A stretch of 64,000 bases of DNA from Ditylenchus dipsaci (GCA_004194705.1 SADC01000293.1:62001-126000), one strand, 5' to 3'; numbered from the stretch's first letter, positions 33,621 to 44,699 are shown. Notes: generated by a model not told the origin, from the letters alone. A program made the numbers and translations.

Positions 33621-34272
33621 ACTAAATATTTCTAAAAAAAATTGGCGATTACGCCAGACTGAACATTCATGCTGGTCGCAAGGCTGGTTACTTGATTCTG
33701 GATGTTCGTTGAATGCTTGTTTTGCTGCAGAAGGAGCGAAGCTTGTATGTCCATCTTCATCGAAAGATCTGTAAATGACTTGTTGACCTAGTAATCCCAG
33801 TTTCGAAGACGGTCCGTTCCCATGAAGTCGTCTCCCATCTGGTTATCACCACAGTCTAGTCAATATCTTTCGTCAGGAATAATCCCGGCTTAGATATTTT
33901 AAAGCTGGGTGCCTTTTTTCTTTTAAGTCTTGTTTTAAGTTCTGGTAATTGGATCATGTTCCAAGAAAAGCTGGTTTTAATTCCGTCAGAATCGCTCCCA
34001 CTGTTGTCCCTCAAAACTGGATTTGCGCGGAGTCTCGAGAGCGAGAGAACACGGTTGGAACTTCTGGAGCCCCTTTTTCTGAAATTCTTTGGGTCTTTGT
34101 TGTCAAGCATGCCCACAAAGTTCCACTCGAAAAGACAATGTTAGATGCGGCAGAGCCGTTAGAACAACGAGAATAACTGGTTGAGGGATCTGGAGTCTGT
34201 AGTGGAGTCACGTATACCTCCTGGTCATCAGACTGAATGCTGGATGTTTAGAAGTAAGGCTGGTTCTATACG

Positions 34273-34415
34273 GACACGGACATAATTTCGTCGCGCCAAA
34301 ATTTCGTAGCGCCCAAAATTTCTTCGAGCCAAAATTTCGTCATGGACAAAATTCGTCGCGCCCAAAATTCGTCGGGCCAAAATTTCGTCGTGGACAAAAT
34401 TCGTCGCGCTTCGTT
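34273..34415 (+). repeat. CAAAATTTCGTCGCGC array with CGGACACGGACA tip
   Basis: About seven units of CGTCGCGCCAAAATTT with small changes. The array begins with CGGACACGGACA, exactly the left tip of the MULE at 60,143. I found no inverted partner, so it looks like a solo end. Confidence 0.75.
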
Positions 34416-34429
34416 TCTGTGAAATATGA

Positions 34430-34860
34430 GCAGGTATATTTTGTCGCACATCTAACAGGTTTACATTTCATTCTCTAGGGCTCTGCTGAAGACAAGACCT
34501 CTGTGTAGCCGTCTGTGAAGGAAACTAAGATCGTCTATGGCAAGCCTCCTCCTACTCCGTCCTCCTTCAAGAAGTTTTGGTCATGGTCCTCCTCTTCAGC
34601 TACTGCTGATGGCTCGCCGAAGAACTAGGCTCTGCTGGAAAGGCTCTGCTGAAAAATATAATTGAGGGCGTGTGTGAAATAAGTATAGCGCAATCCTGTT
34701 TCCCTCCCTCATGCTTATACGTAAGGGTAGGCAGGCGCCAACTTTGTATTCTTCATTTTTCAATGTGCAGGCCAGAGGGATATCTTACAGAAGACTCGTA
34801 GTGTAGAATATCACGGTTTTGTTAATAGACACACACAGTATTTACTCTATTATATCCCAG
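34430..34860 (+). other. Possible retroelement pol tail and LTR fragment
   Basis: A frame near 34,505-34,627 (KPPPTPSSFKKFWSWSSSS, stop) has the look of a gypsy pol end. It is followed by TGTGTGAAATAAGTATAGCG, which could start an LTR. No second LTR is found, so this is tentative. Confidence 0.25.
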
Positions 34861-34869
34861 TCTTTGATT

Positions 34870-35430
34870 ATCACACAGCCTCTAACTATCTCCGCCCCAA
34901 GTGGGGTTGTAAAATCGTCCCTCAATCTCTTGTCGTCCTCCACCTTGAGCCAGACTGTTTTTTTTATCATTTTTGGGGATTGTACCGATAGATGACATTG
35001 ATGAAAGCGACATCTTATCAAAAATTACTGATCATGGAGTTGAAGGAACCATTTGGATGAGCACTAGGATTATTAAGGTGTCCATCTGGCCAAAAAAAAT
35101 CAGTCGCCAAAATATTCAAACCTTACATATGTTAAGTATCTCACAGAAGTAATTAACATATCCAAAATTTAGGTGGTTTCGATAACGGAAATTTTTTCAA
35201 CCAGGTAGACCCCACATGATCAAGTGGATATCCATTTGGTCTATTCTATTGAATAGATGAAGATTAGAGATAGATTTTAATGTGCTAAGGTGATTAATGG
35301 TTAACTTGCAGAGTAAAAAATTGAACTAACCCAACCAATTGAATTAATCCAACTAGATGAATCAATACAACCGGACTGATCCAACCAGTTGGACTACCTT
35401 CTAGCAAATTCAACCCTAAAATTACTTAAT
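34870..35430. other. No gene seen
   Basis: Low-complexity intron sequence. A run of AACCAACTG-like words lies near 35,330-35,395. Confidence 0.4.
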
Positions 35431-36118
35431 ACTTAATACATAGACAAGCTGGTACAATAGATTCTAACAATGGAGATTCTGATGCTTCTTCCACTTCTTT
35501 GGCAACCACAGCATTAGCAGAACTGGTCAACAGGACGGACGGAGATACGCGATTGGACATCACCATCAGGAACCACTGGTTTGACTGCGGCTGACTTGAA
35601 GGTGAAGACTGGTCGATGCACCCATTGGAAACAGCAAGACTAAAGACGACTGAAGGCTGGATTGCGGACTCTTTGGCTGACTTGACCACGGCAGGCACCA
35701 CCAGAGGAGAGATCTTCTTTATTTCACCGGCACAGCGGGAGCGCGACTTAGAGGCGGTGTTCGAGGTAAGCGGTCAGCCTTAGAGCTGGTTATCCCTCCA
35801 GTTTAATCAACCGGTTCAATTCTGGTTATCTCTGACACAGGAATGTCACTACAGTCATTGAAGACTCAAGCGCCAAGTCCATGTCAGACTGGTCGAGTAA
35901 CTCCTCAAACTTAGGAATTAAATCTGGTTAATTCCAGTACTAAGCAATAGCTCAATAGCTTTCTGGATCTTTCTAATATGTTTTTGGTATGATTTCTGGT
36001 TTGAGCCATGACTATTACTGGTTAAGCTAGAATCATGAATAGAACTACTACTAACCTTACTAACCTTTGATGAGCGAGAACCTGCGCAGCTTGACATACT
36101 AAACCAAATATAAACTTA

Positions 36119-36370
36119 CCGTATTTCCTCTAATAAGCGCCTCCGCTCTAATAAGCACCCCCCCCCTCGACTTTGAGGGTCTGGATCTCAGTGTAGAAGC
36201 AAAATTTTGCAAAGCTGTTTGATACGTTTTCTTAACTCCCACGAGCTCTACCAATTCCACTTTTTAGATATTGGTTGAGCGCCCAAAAATCTCGAAATCG
36301 AATTCAAAATTTTCCGATTTTTGGGGGTTTGAAAATAAGCGCCCCGGGGCGCTTATTAGAGGAAATACGG
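36119..36370. mobile_element. MITE, CCGTATTTCCTCTAATAAGC ends
   Basis: CCGTATTTCCTCTAATAAGC at the left and GCTTATTAGAGGAAATACGG at the right are a perfect 20-base pair, flanked by TA. The body is unique. Confidence 0.9.
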
Positions 36371-36540
36371 TAACTTAAGACTGATTTAATTTTGCCAAGA
36401 CTGCACCTGGTACGAATTATTCTTGTTGAGACCAATACGTTTGAATTCAAATATAATACTGATTATTTCCCCCTATATTGTGTTCTCTAGGAACACTAAT
36501 TCTGGTCAGGACAAATACTGGTTGTTCCCGAGCGGGCGAG

Positions 36541-37046
36541 TCCTTACACAATCAAATAACTAAAAAAACTGAAAAATGTCTGATTTCATTCAATCGACCC
36601 CTGAAACGAACCGCTAGTAGCACTTTTTGAGAGAATTTTTTCTCCTATCTTGTTCAGCGTGAAACTCTGAACAAAACGCTCGCATCAGTACAAACCGTAT
36701 TTTAAGTGTGAAGCAGAAAAAGTAGCATAGAATATGATTTTGGGTTACTTTTGAAAAATTTAGGGTGGGCGCCAACCAACAAGTACCTTCTTTTTTTGTG
36801 TTCTGTACAGAATGAGTATGACGCTATATGGTCGCGCATTCAGTTGATGTGGGAAGATAATTTAGGGTAAGTCGAAGAAATTCTTACGTGTCACATTTGA
36901 ACATTGATTTTCGGGTTTAAAATTTAAACTTGAAACTCTGGAAAATGTGGTCATCATTCTGATTTGAATATATTTTTACTTACGCTATTACTCGAAGTCT
37001 TGCTCAGGAAGAATTTAATTCAGTATGTTTGACCTTTTGAACCTTA
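36541..37046. other. No gene seen
   Basis: AT-rich intron sequence. Nothing recognised. Confidence 0.4.
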
Positions 37047-37470
37047 CCGTATTTTTATGATAAGCCACCCCCTTGGCTTTGGGTCTAAAATCATAGCTCA
37101 CAAAAAAATTTACAAAGTTGTTTACTGTGTTCTTCCTAACTTCCTCGAGCTTTGCCGATTGCCCTGTTTAGATGTTGGTTCATCACCTTAAAGGACCATT
37201 GCCATCCCCGACAATTAGAATTTAAAATGTTTGAATTCGCGCGGGACAGTTCTCTTTCGTCTTTTTTTTACTCTTTTGACTTGCTTCGAATGACTCAAAA
37301 GAGTAAAATGAAAGACGAAAGAAAACTGTCCGCGCGAATTCAAACACTTGAAATTCTTGTTGTCGGGGACGGCAATGGTCCTTTAAAATCTTAAGATCGA
37401 CCTTAAAATTTTCAGCTTTATGAGGGATCGGAAATTAAGCCACCCGGGTGGCTCATTGGAGGAAATGCGG
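37047..37470. mobile_element. CCGTATTT MITE split by a TTAA hairpin MITE
   Basis: The left end CCGTATTTTTATGATAAGCC and right end GGCTCATTGGAGGAAATGCGG pair imperfectly. The 37,188-37,386 insert is a second MITE. The right end lies 20 bases from the splice donor of exon 3 of the MLT-10-like gene. Confidence 0.75.
37188..37386. mobile_element. TTAA hairpin MITE, nested
   Basis: TTAAAGGACCATTGCCATCC pairs with the right end GACGGCAATGGTCCTTTAA. Inward, CGCGGGACAGTTCTCTTTCG pairs with CGAAAGAAAACTGTCCGCG. TTAA lies at both tips. Confidence 0.85.
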
Positions 37471-37490
37471 CGACTCAGAAAAGAAACCAC

Positions 37491-37670
37491 AACTAAGGCT
37501 TCTGGAGAAAGCAGTTCACTCAGGAAAGCATGTGGGGATAGAGTCAATGCTTCAAGTGCCACTCCTTCACCTACTCTATTGGAAAAGGCAAATGGGGCTA
37601 GTGTTCTCAGCTCAATCAGTTCTCTTTCCTCTTCTTCCTCTTCAGGAGACCCGTGTTTAGTTGCGTCGGT
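37491..37670 (-). CDS. MLT-10-like gene, exon 3
   Basis: Sixty residues, phase 0 at both ends: acceptor GCTTTTAG before 37,670, donor GTGGTT after 37,491. After an acidic run (SPEEEEEERELIELRT) comes LAPFAFSNRVGEGVALEALT then LSPHAFLSELLSPEALV. This is the conserved start of the LSP repeat block in MLT-10 proteins. The GTGGTT donor is unusual, but GTGG donors also occur in the P1 and membrane-protein genes here. Confidence 0.9.
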
Positions 37671-37854
37671 CTAAAAGCAAAATATTCAGTAAAAATATTG
37701 TGAAGTGTTGACTCATGTTACTTTTGAGTAAACCTACTAGTAGTCTTATTTTTTAATCCGCCATATAGAGGGGTATTGATGGGAAGGGTAATATTATTAG
37801 AAAAAGAGTTGTAATATAAATCTTAGCCCACAGACAAGTATAAGCATAATTTAC

Positions 37855-38542
37855 CGAGTGAAATTCATTGGCGTCGTGGGAGAGTTGTTCCTCCTCTTCA
37901 TCTTCGTGTATTTCTCTGATCTCGTCCGAAAAAGTTTGTTTAGCTGATCTAGCGCTTCTAATTTTGTTATCTAATTTGGCCAGTTGCCTTATAGATGCCT
38001 CCAATCTCGCTTCTCTTTGAGGCTGACTCATTTTGTGATAGTCAGACAAGTGTTTCAGTCGGTCTTCTTCATATAGCAACTGTAATTGTGGAGATTCTAG
38101 AAAAGCATAGCCTCGCTGTTTCATTTGCTGGACTTGTTGTTCATTCAGAGTATTCTGTACCCTTTTCCAGTTGGCATCAACCCTTTCCAGCTCTAATATT
38201 GCTGGAAATAGATGGTCTATTTGGGGTTGGAGATCTTTTAAGGCTTTTTTCATGGCTGGTCCAGCTCCACTAGCCTGCAATAGCAGCTCAAGCCAATTGT
38301 CCACCTGTTTTTCTCCTGGATTTTGGTTGGTTGCAAGTTTAATAAGTTGGGGAAGGGTGAGAAAACTATTGTCATCATCTTGGAAACTGAACAAGGAAGG
38401 GGAAAGGTATTTGTTGTTGTGATTGCTATTGGACGGCAAAATGGATAGAAATCTGGGGGATAGAATGGACAGTTTGGAGTTGCCTTTGTGGCTGGCTAAG
38501 AAAATGTTGAGGAGAGACATCACTTCTTTCAATACTGTTACA
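37855..38542 (-). CDS. MLT-10-like gene, exon 2
   Basis: About 229 residues of the central MLT-10 region: MSLLNIFLASHKGNSKLSIL, SPRFLSILPSNS, YLSPSLFSFQDDD, LTLPQLIKLATNQNPGEKQ, DNWLELLLQASGAGPAMKK. A probable coiled, charged stretch follows (LNEQQVQQMKQRGYAFLESP and on), then an acidic end (IHEDEEEEQLSHDANEFHS). The donor is GTAAAT at 37,854. The acceptor is uncertain: 38,542 (phase fits exon 1) or 38,556. The 184-base intron to exon 3 is the only short one in this gene. Confidence 0.85.
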
Positions 38543-38756
38543 CTCTTGGAGTCTTTCTAACACAATACTAGTTTTTCGTGGCACTTGGATCAAGGCTGTT
38601 GAGTGTTCTAAAGGTGTTTCATATAAAAAGTTTTAAGAATTTTTCAAATGTTTTCGATAATTCGTTCCGGGGCGATAATCTTGCGCCGCCTCGGGACGTG
38701 GGGCGGTCACAGCAAAATTAAAACTAGTATTAAGTAGTACTGGCGGGTTGGCCAGA

Positions 38757-39165
38757 CTTGCGGACAATATTTTGCGAGCCAACGCTTGCGGACCAAATTT
38801 TGCGGACGAAACATTTGCAGACGAAAATTTGCGGACGGAGATTTGCGGACGAGATTTTGCGGACCAAAGTTTGCGGACGCAACATTTGCGGAGGAACATT
38901 TGCGGACCGATTTTCGCGGATCAGTACTTGCGAACGAAAATTTTCGGACGCAATGCGATTGAGGTATAGGAAATCTCGTAGAATGATAGATATCTAGTAA
39001 TATATATCGTCTGCGCACCCTCGTCCGCAAATGCTCGTCCGCGAATGTTCGTCCGCAAATCTTGCGTCCGCAAGATTTGATCCACAAAAGTTGAGGCGCA
39101 AAACCTCGTCCGCGAAGCTCCGTCCGCAATAATCACGTCCGGAAACACGCATCCGCAAAATTGTT
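38757..39165. mobile_element. Foldback of TTTGCGGACGAAA arrays
   Basis: The left array (38,757-38,955, ~14 units such as TTTGCGGACGAAA) faces the right array (39,008-39,160, units such as CGTCCGCAAATG) across only ~50 bases. It is an element reduced almost to its two tandem ends. Confidence 0.85.
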
Positions 39166-39422
39166 GTATCCTTGAGGAAAAGCTTGAGAGAGATAGAAGA
39201 GAGACGACTTCTTCATAGCTTTATTCCGACACAAACTGATCTGAACACAGACGTTCAGACCCTTATACACTAACAACACGTTTGAATCACTACAAGACAA
39301 CCGGTTATTCAAACACAGTACACAACAAAAATGGTACAATTGCAGTTTAGGCATCCTTAACCACTTTAGGCATCCTTAAATATTTTAGGCATCCGATAAA
39401 TACTTTAGGCATCCATAAAAAG

Positions 39423-41012
39423 TAGGCTTGGCAGTTAGGGGTCCGGGCGGGAAACGGGAATGGGAATTGAAAAAAAATTGCTCCTGCGGGAAACGGGAAT
39501 GGGAATTCCAAAATTTCGGGAATCCCGACGGGAAACGGGAATTTGTTAGAAAAGCCAAAATTCTGCGATTTTTTCTTCAAACAAATCAAAACAAACAAAT
39601 CAATAAAGGCCTATTCAGACTTCCCGAAGTCACGCTTGACTCCGGAGTCAAATCGATGACTCCGGAGTCAGCGTGAGTTCGGAGTCAACCCATTTTGGTC
39701 ATGCAAAACTACTGTAATCATTTGTTTTGCATTTTTTCATCTTGTTTTCGATTGGGATCCTATTTTTTGGATTGCAAGACGATGAAAAAATATACTGTGA
39801 CAGATGTCACAGGAGAAAGTTATAGTATGTAGAGAGTGATCTTTAATTTTAAAAATCTTCACCGGAACAAACAAGTGGTACTGTCTTGGTTTTAGAAATG
39901 AAAAAAGCTTGTGCTTACAGTAAGTAGATCCTAAATTCTCAGCCGTTATGCTGTTGAAGAGGCTCTAGGTAAATTCGTCCCCAAAACCGCTAATTCAAAA
40001 ATTTCGAACAGGTTCGAAATTCGAATCCAAAATATCTAAGTTAGAAAAATATCCAATCGGTAGGAAACACAATTTTTTCTTGTTAAAAAGCCATATAGTC
40101 TTAGCAAAGCCGAATGTGGGTAGGAAGAGCATCAGGTAGGTACGGGCGGCGGTAAATTCAGACGTGCTAAAGAGGGTTTGACAGTGGTAAAACACCGTTT
40201 TCTCGAGTATTTTTTTGAGTTTTGGTAAAATCGAGATTTGGTAAAATCAATTATTGCCCAATACTCAAGAAATACCATACAAAACTTTATTTTACTATTA
40301 TCAAACCATCTTCAGCGTGTCTGAATCAGTCCAGAAAACAAGTTTTGGAACATGAAAAATGTAAAAAATTTTTTTGCTCCAAGTGGACAACCACTTGGTT
40401 TTGTTGTACCCAGGTAGTCGTACCCAGATTGGGGAACTTAGTAAGTGTAGTGGTACACAGGTAGCAACATTTCGGTCTGTGATCCAAGCTATGATTTTTA
40501 TATGATTTCTACGATTCTTACGATCCAACGTCAGTTCTGCTGAATAATCCATGCACAACAAAACCAAGTAGTCGTTCACTTGGAGTAAAAAATTAAAGTC
40601 GTAATTTTGGTCCTAACAAACCTGATTTCCCACACAATTCTAAGTTAGAAAAATATTTGCTACTACCAGGATTCGAACCTGCTCGAAATTTTTGAATTGG
40701 CGGTTTTGGGGACGAATTTACCTGGGGACGAATTTACCGGGGACGAATTTACCGTCTCCCGTTAAAGAAGACGTTCCACCAGAAATGACGAAAGAAATGA
40801 CAAGCAAAATTGCTTAGGATCAAACTTTTTTCGTTTTGACATTAAATAAATTTGAATTTGGATTTCGGGAAAATTTCGGGATTTTTGAAAGTGAACGGGC
40901 GGGAAACGGGATTTTGAACTTTGAGGCGGCGGGAAACGGGAACGGGAAAGTGATTATTTTCGGGATTCCCAAACCGGGATTCCCGTGGGATTCCCGTCCG
41001 CTGCCAAGCCTA
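39423..41012. mobile_element. hAT element with perfect 8-bp duplication
   Basis: TAGGCTTGGCAG and CTGCCAAGCCTA are perfect 12-base inverted ends. ATAAAAAG flanks both sides (39,415-39,422 and 41,013-41,020), the 8-bp duplication expected of hAT. GGGAAACGGGAATGGGAATT-like subterminal repeats occur near both ends in the same orientation. No transposase is present. A further inverted-repeat element lies inside. Confidence 0.92.
39964..40745. mobile_element. Inverted-repeat element nested in the hAT
   Basis: GGTAAATTCGTCCCCAAAAC at the left pairs with GTTTTGGGGACGAATTTACC at the right. The next ~60 bases also pair (GAACAGGTTCGAA with TTCGAACCTGCTC). Three copies of GGGGACGAATTTACC stand at the right end. 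A tRNA-like T arm (GGTTCGAATCCTGGTAGTA) is on the minus strand near 40,667-40,685. Confidence 0.8.
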
Positions 41013-41380
41013 ATAAAAAGTTAGGCATCCAATCAATACTTTAGGCATCCATAAAAAGTTTAGGCATCCTTAGCTTTATTCCATAACAACATGTATAGAG
41101 TATGCAAGAAAATTTCGCGCTACTTGCTTTTACTCTAACAGTTACCAGACAACCCTTCCCATCAAAAAAAGTTACTTGCTTATAACTGCATGTTTACGGA
41201 CCTTCTGGCTTATACCTCCTTAAAATAACGTTTTTTAAAGTGTCTAGAAACCATTTCAAGTAATATTTTGTATAAAGAGACTAGAAAAGTAATTCAAAAA
41301 GGGACAAAGTGCTGTTGGGAGGGGAAGGAACAAAAGAGGGGCCACTTAAATAAGAGGCTAACCAGCAAAAAAAAGATGTT

Positions 41381-41660
41381 GAACATAGTTTTGAATACTG
41401 GGGCCTACCGCATAAATAAACTCTAGTATGCATGCTTTTTCATGCATCCAGAGTCACTTTCGAGTGATTTGTGTCTAAGGTGTGTGGGTGTGCGCATCTC
41501 AACTCCAGCCCCGAGCCCCCTGCGCCCCTTCGGGGCGCAGGGGGCTTGAGAGTTAGAGATGCGCGCACTCACTTACCTTAGACATGATTCCGAGATGTAC
41601 TCTTGACCATAAAATGCATATAGAGTCTCTTTTTGCCACGGCCCGAGTTGAAAAACATGG
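41381..41660 (-). repeat. Hairpin repeat, copy 6 (inverted)
   Basis: GTCTAAGGTGTGTGGGTGTG (41,473) pairs with CACTTACCTTAGAC (~41,570). The inner stem is CTGCGCCCC-TTCG-GGGCGCAG. The flanks share the GGGAGGGGAAGGAACAAAAG block with the arms of copy 5. Confidence 0.9.
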
Positions 41661-41931
41661 TAAAACAGCCAAAAACTAGGTAGAGAGTGGTTCAAATAAT
41701 TAGATTTTTTTGTTTTCTTCCCACCCCATTACAGCCCAAAGTTCCATAGAAATTGCTTTTTTAGTTTTTTTACAGCAAAATAATTGCTTTAAAATGGTTT
41801 TCGATTACTTCTAAAAAAGTCGAATTTTTTATGGATGCCTAAAGTATTTATCGGATGCCTAAAATATTTAAGGATGCCTAAACTTTTTAAGGATGCCTAA
41901 AGTGGTTAAGGATGCCTAAACTGCAATTGAG

Positions 41932-42555
41932 CCATAATTTTTGCTATGAAAAATTTTTCTCTTTGGGTTGAGAAACTTTTGTAAGGGTTCAATAAGGCTG
42001 TAACTGGAATGCACCTTCAAGGCTGAATTTCCTTTTCAAATTTACTTTTTTCATCATCAAATTTTATATTTCGATTTTTCTTCGAATCAGCGTTATCATG
42101 TTTCAACTTTTTCTGTTTTCTTTATAGCCCTGAGTCGTGTCTTTCTAATGAGCTATCAAACTCTGCTAGGTAATTTGAGAATTGTAGAGTTCAGGATGTT
42201 TTAAAAAGAGCTCAAGATGCATTTTCGTAAGGTTTTTCTACTTTCAGAAACCTCTTGATCCCTATATTTCTGGAAATTTTCATCTGGGTTCAAAAGCTCA
42301 TCAAAAAGCCTGAGATACAAGGCTACAAAAGGGCTTCCTAAGTCTGGAGATTGAGGTTGAGAAAAAAAATAAACATCTATGTGAAATATTTTCTCTAGAC
42401 TGAGATACGCGACCTTGAAGCCAAGTAATTTTAAAATAAAAAACGAATCTGAGTATTTTTTTATAATCACTTCAAATATTTGGGTTTTCAACCTAAAGAG
42501 TTATTTACAAAGTTTCAATATCATCTGTTGTTGAATGAAAAAAATATTATGGCCG
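41932..42555. other. No gene seen
   Basis: AT-rich intron sequence of the MLT-10-like gene. Nothing recognised. Confidence 0.4.
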
Positions 42556-42559
42556 AAAT

Positions 42560-43328
42560 GGCTGTATTGGGTTTCGATTTAATTAGTTTCGTAATTTGCG
42601 AGTTTGAATTTTTTCCCTTTTCGATTTTTTCCGTTTTCGGGTTTTCCGTTTTCGAATATTTCTGTGTTCGAGAGCTACTTTCGAGAATTTCTTTTTTCGT
42701 ATTATTTTTTTCGGAAACTTACGCTTTCGAATTTATTTTTTACGTTCTATCTTTTTATGAATATATGATTTTATGAGCTATCTTGTTTGAAATGTCCTGA
42801 GTTCACGCATAAATCATGAGGTAGCCATATGGTTCACGAAGCTTCGCACATCTTTTGCTGACACAGTTCTTCAGAGCATAACCCGAGCAAGTGACCCAGT
42901 TTAACGCCTCCGGTCTCTGAAAACTACCCTGGATTTTGGGGTTCGGGTGGGTGAAATCGCAGTTTTGGTCCTATCAAACCTGATTCAGCGGAAGATTTAA
43001 CGTCAGAATTAAGAGTTTGAATGTGGTACTTTGACTGTGACTTTTAAAGATACTGGTGAAGAACAGTCAAAGCAGTCGATAAACTATATACTTGTATAAA
43101 GACTGAGCTGAAAAGTAAGTTCCCGAAGACATGATTCTTCGAACCCCATTTTCTCTAAAACCGATAATTTCGAAACTCATTTTTATCAAAAATGGAAGTT
43201 TTCGAAAAAAATTTGTTTCAAAACGGAAAAACCCGAAAACGCAAAAACCGAAAACAGAAAAAATCGAAAACGGAAAAAACTCAAACTCGCACATTTCGAA
43301 ACTAATTAAATCGAAACCCAATACAGCC
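42560..43328. mobile_element. Element with TTTTCGATTTTTTCC-type ends
   Basis: GGCTGTATTGGGTTTCGATT at the left pairs with AATCGAAACCCAATACAGCC at the right. Degenerate arrays of TTTTCG/CGAAAA units follow on both sides (42,565-42,735 and 43,150-43,325). Confidence 0.8.
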
Positions 43329-43564
43329 GCCCGGAATATTTCGAAATGATTATGATTGGCCATTTCAGCAAACCTAGTTATTATGCTAGTCGAGGTATAA
43401 TTTCTCAACCTCTTATTAATTTTGACAAATAGGAAAAGAAGATAATTTTGACAGTAAAATTTTTATAGGGTATAGCAAAGTAAGATAGTAGGGGATAATA
43501 AAAGCATGAAGCAGAAGTAGGGAGTTTACGGTATATAGCCGATAAACTTGTCATCTTCAAATAA

Positions 43565-43640
43565 ACGACATGATGGCTTAGAGGCGGTGCGATGAGTGTT
43601 CAGGCCGAGGTTGAAGGTTCGAGCCCACCTATTTTTCAAT
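43565..43640 (+). repeat. tRNA-like sequence, probable SINE head
   Basis: ATGGCTTAGAGGCGGTGCGA resembles an A box and AAGGTTCGAGCCCACC (from ~43,612) a B box, with tRNA-like spacing. A T-rich stretch follows. I do not see full cloverleaf pairing, so I do not call a tRNA gene. Confidence 0.4.
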
Positions 43641-43784
43641 TTTTTGCAATTTTTTGTAATAATTTTGAAAAAAATCGTTAATATACGAGTAAAAGGCAGT
43701 AAAAAAGTTTTTAAGCTATGTAAAAGTGTTCTACGTTCTATAAAACTGTGTTTTAAGCTAAAAAATTCGGGTCTTTTTAGTATT

Positions 43785-44025
43785 CAAGTACTACTCAAGG
43801 AGTTGCTAAGTACTACTCAAGGAGTTGTTAAGTACTACTCAAGGAGTAGTCAAGTACTACTTGAGGAGTAGATAAGTAGTAGTTAAGGGTGCTCAAGTAC
43901 TAGTTGAGTAATAGTAAAGTAGTAGCTAAGGGGTTACCTAGGGGCTGGCAACCAGTACTTAATGTATACAAAATGAGTACTTGGCTACTCCTAAACTACT
44001 CTTAAACTAGTACTTAAGTACTAGT
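43785..44025. repeat. AAGTACTACTCAAGGAGTTG tandem repeat
   Basis: About nine units of 20-24 bases, partly palindromic (AGTACT, TACTCAAGGAGTA), decaying towards 44,025. Confidence 0.8.
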
Positions 44026-44329
44026 TTTTATTTTGCTGTGGTGCCGGGGCGAAGGTCTGGAAATCACTGGGGCGTGGGGCGCTGCCGGGCGAAAATTGCT
44101 TGCTTAATAGAAATCAAAAAGTTGTAAAAAATGTGAATAAGTAGAAAAGAAGGGACAAAACTTTTTTTTGCGGCCGAAAATCTCTTTTTTGTGGCCGAAA
44201 ATCTTTTTCTAGTCACCGAAAGTTGGTCTCGACACGAAATCAGCAATTTTTGATTTTTTGTGTGAAATTTAGGGGTGGGCAAAGATCAGATGGCTCAGGA
44301 CCCACTCCGGAATGGCCAAAAGGCCAAAA

Positions 44330-44535
44330 TAATCGGTTTTTTGGGGGCGTACCAAAGGGGGGGGTAAACTTTTTGAGAAAAACCGATTGAGCGGATGAGA
44401 TTTCGGGTCCGATGGGCTTAATCGCCCACAACTCCACCCTGAACCACTCAAAACCACCATAAACCTGGAATTCTGAGCGATTAAGACCATCGGACCGGGA
44501 ATCTGATCCACTCAATCGATTTTTCTCAAAGTTCA
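44330..44535. mobile_element. Inverted-repeat MITE, copy 2 (GGGCTTAATCGC)
   Basis: AAAAACCGATTGAGCGGAT pairs with ATCCACTCAATCGATTTTT, and GGTCCGATGGGCTTAATCGC with GCGATTAAGACCATCGGACC. It matches 14,615-14,890. Confidence 0.75.
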
Positions 44536-44574
44536 CGCAAAGTTCACGCAAATTTTTTTTGACAGTGAAGCGTT

Positions 44575-44690
44575 AGCTGGCGGCGGCGGCGGTGAAATTT
44601 AGCAACATTTTTACGCCGGCGGCGGTGGTGTTGGCGACGCCGCCGGCGGTGGCGGCGGCGGTGGTTTTTCAGAGGCGTCCAACTATGCTA
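44575..44690 (+). repeat. (GGC)n-rich microsatellite
   Basis: Runs of GGCGGCGGC broken by short spacers, ending TTTTTCAGAGGCGTCCAACT. This could be a hAT end. A weakly similar GGCGGCG patch is at 48,150-48,250. Confidence 0.7.
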
Positions 44691-44699
44691 GTGGGTTTA

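Larger units (their letters stand above)
24901..36540 (+). other. CTGGT-rich zone, broken by later insertions
   Basis: The pentamer CTGGT, often CTGGTT or CTGGTA, is dense on the plus strand in four blocks: 24,901-26,696, 29,090-30,060, 32,250-34,260 and 35,440-36,540. By eye I count about 28 in 24,901-26,160, where one or two are expected by chance. Density drops inside the intervening segments (26,703-29,088; ~30,070-32,240; ~34,265-35,430), which look like later insertions. The minus strand of the third block encodes a gypsy integrase, so the zone may be one old retroelement. The cause of the word bias is unknown. Confidence 0.6.
39337..41931. mobile_element. Element with TTTAGGCATCCTTAA-array TIRs
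   Basis: CAATTGCAGTTTAGGCATCC at the left pairs with GGATGCCTAAACTGCAATTG at the right. Each end carries five to seven units of TTTAGGCATCCTTAA (39,346-39,422 continuing at 41,021-41,070, and 41,828-41,925). A hAT (39,423-41,012) is inserted into the left array, and a hairpin repeat sits in the core. The unit contains TTAGGC, the nematode telomere word, but not as a pure run. Confidence 0.85.

Noticed and set aside
37420..37674. Plus-strand 84-residue serine-rich frame
   Set aside because: It is the antisense shadow of exon 3 of the MLT-10-like gene.
38707..39129. 140-residue minus-strand frame and its plus-strand partners
   Set aside because: They are read through the TTTGCGGACGAAA tandem arrays and have no domain.
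39346..41925. TTAGGC, the nematode telomere word, repeated in TTTAGGCATCCTTAA arrays
   Set aside because: The word never occurs in pure tandem; it is part of a longer unit at the ends of a transposon.
43565..43640. A functional tRNA gene
   Set aside because: A and B boxes are suggestive but I could not pair the acceptor and anticodon stems; a SINE head is more likely.
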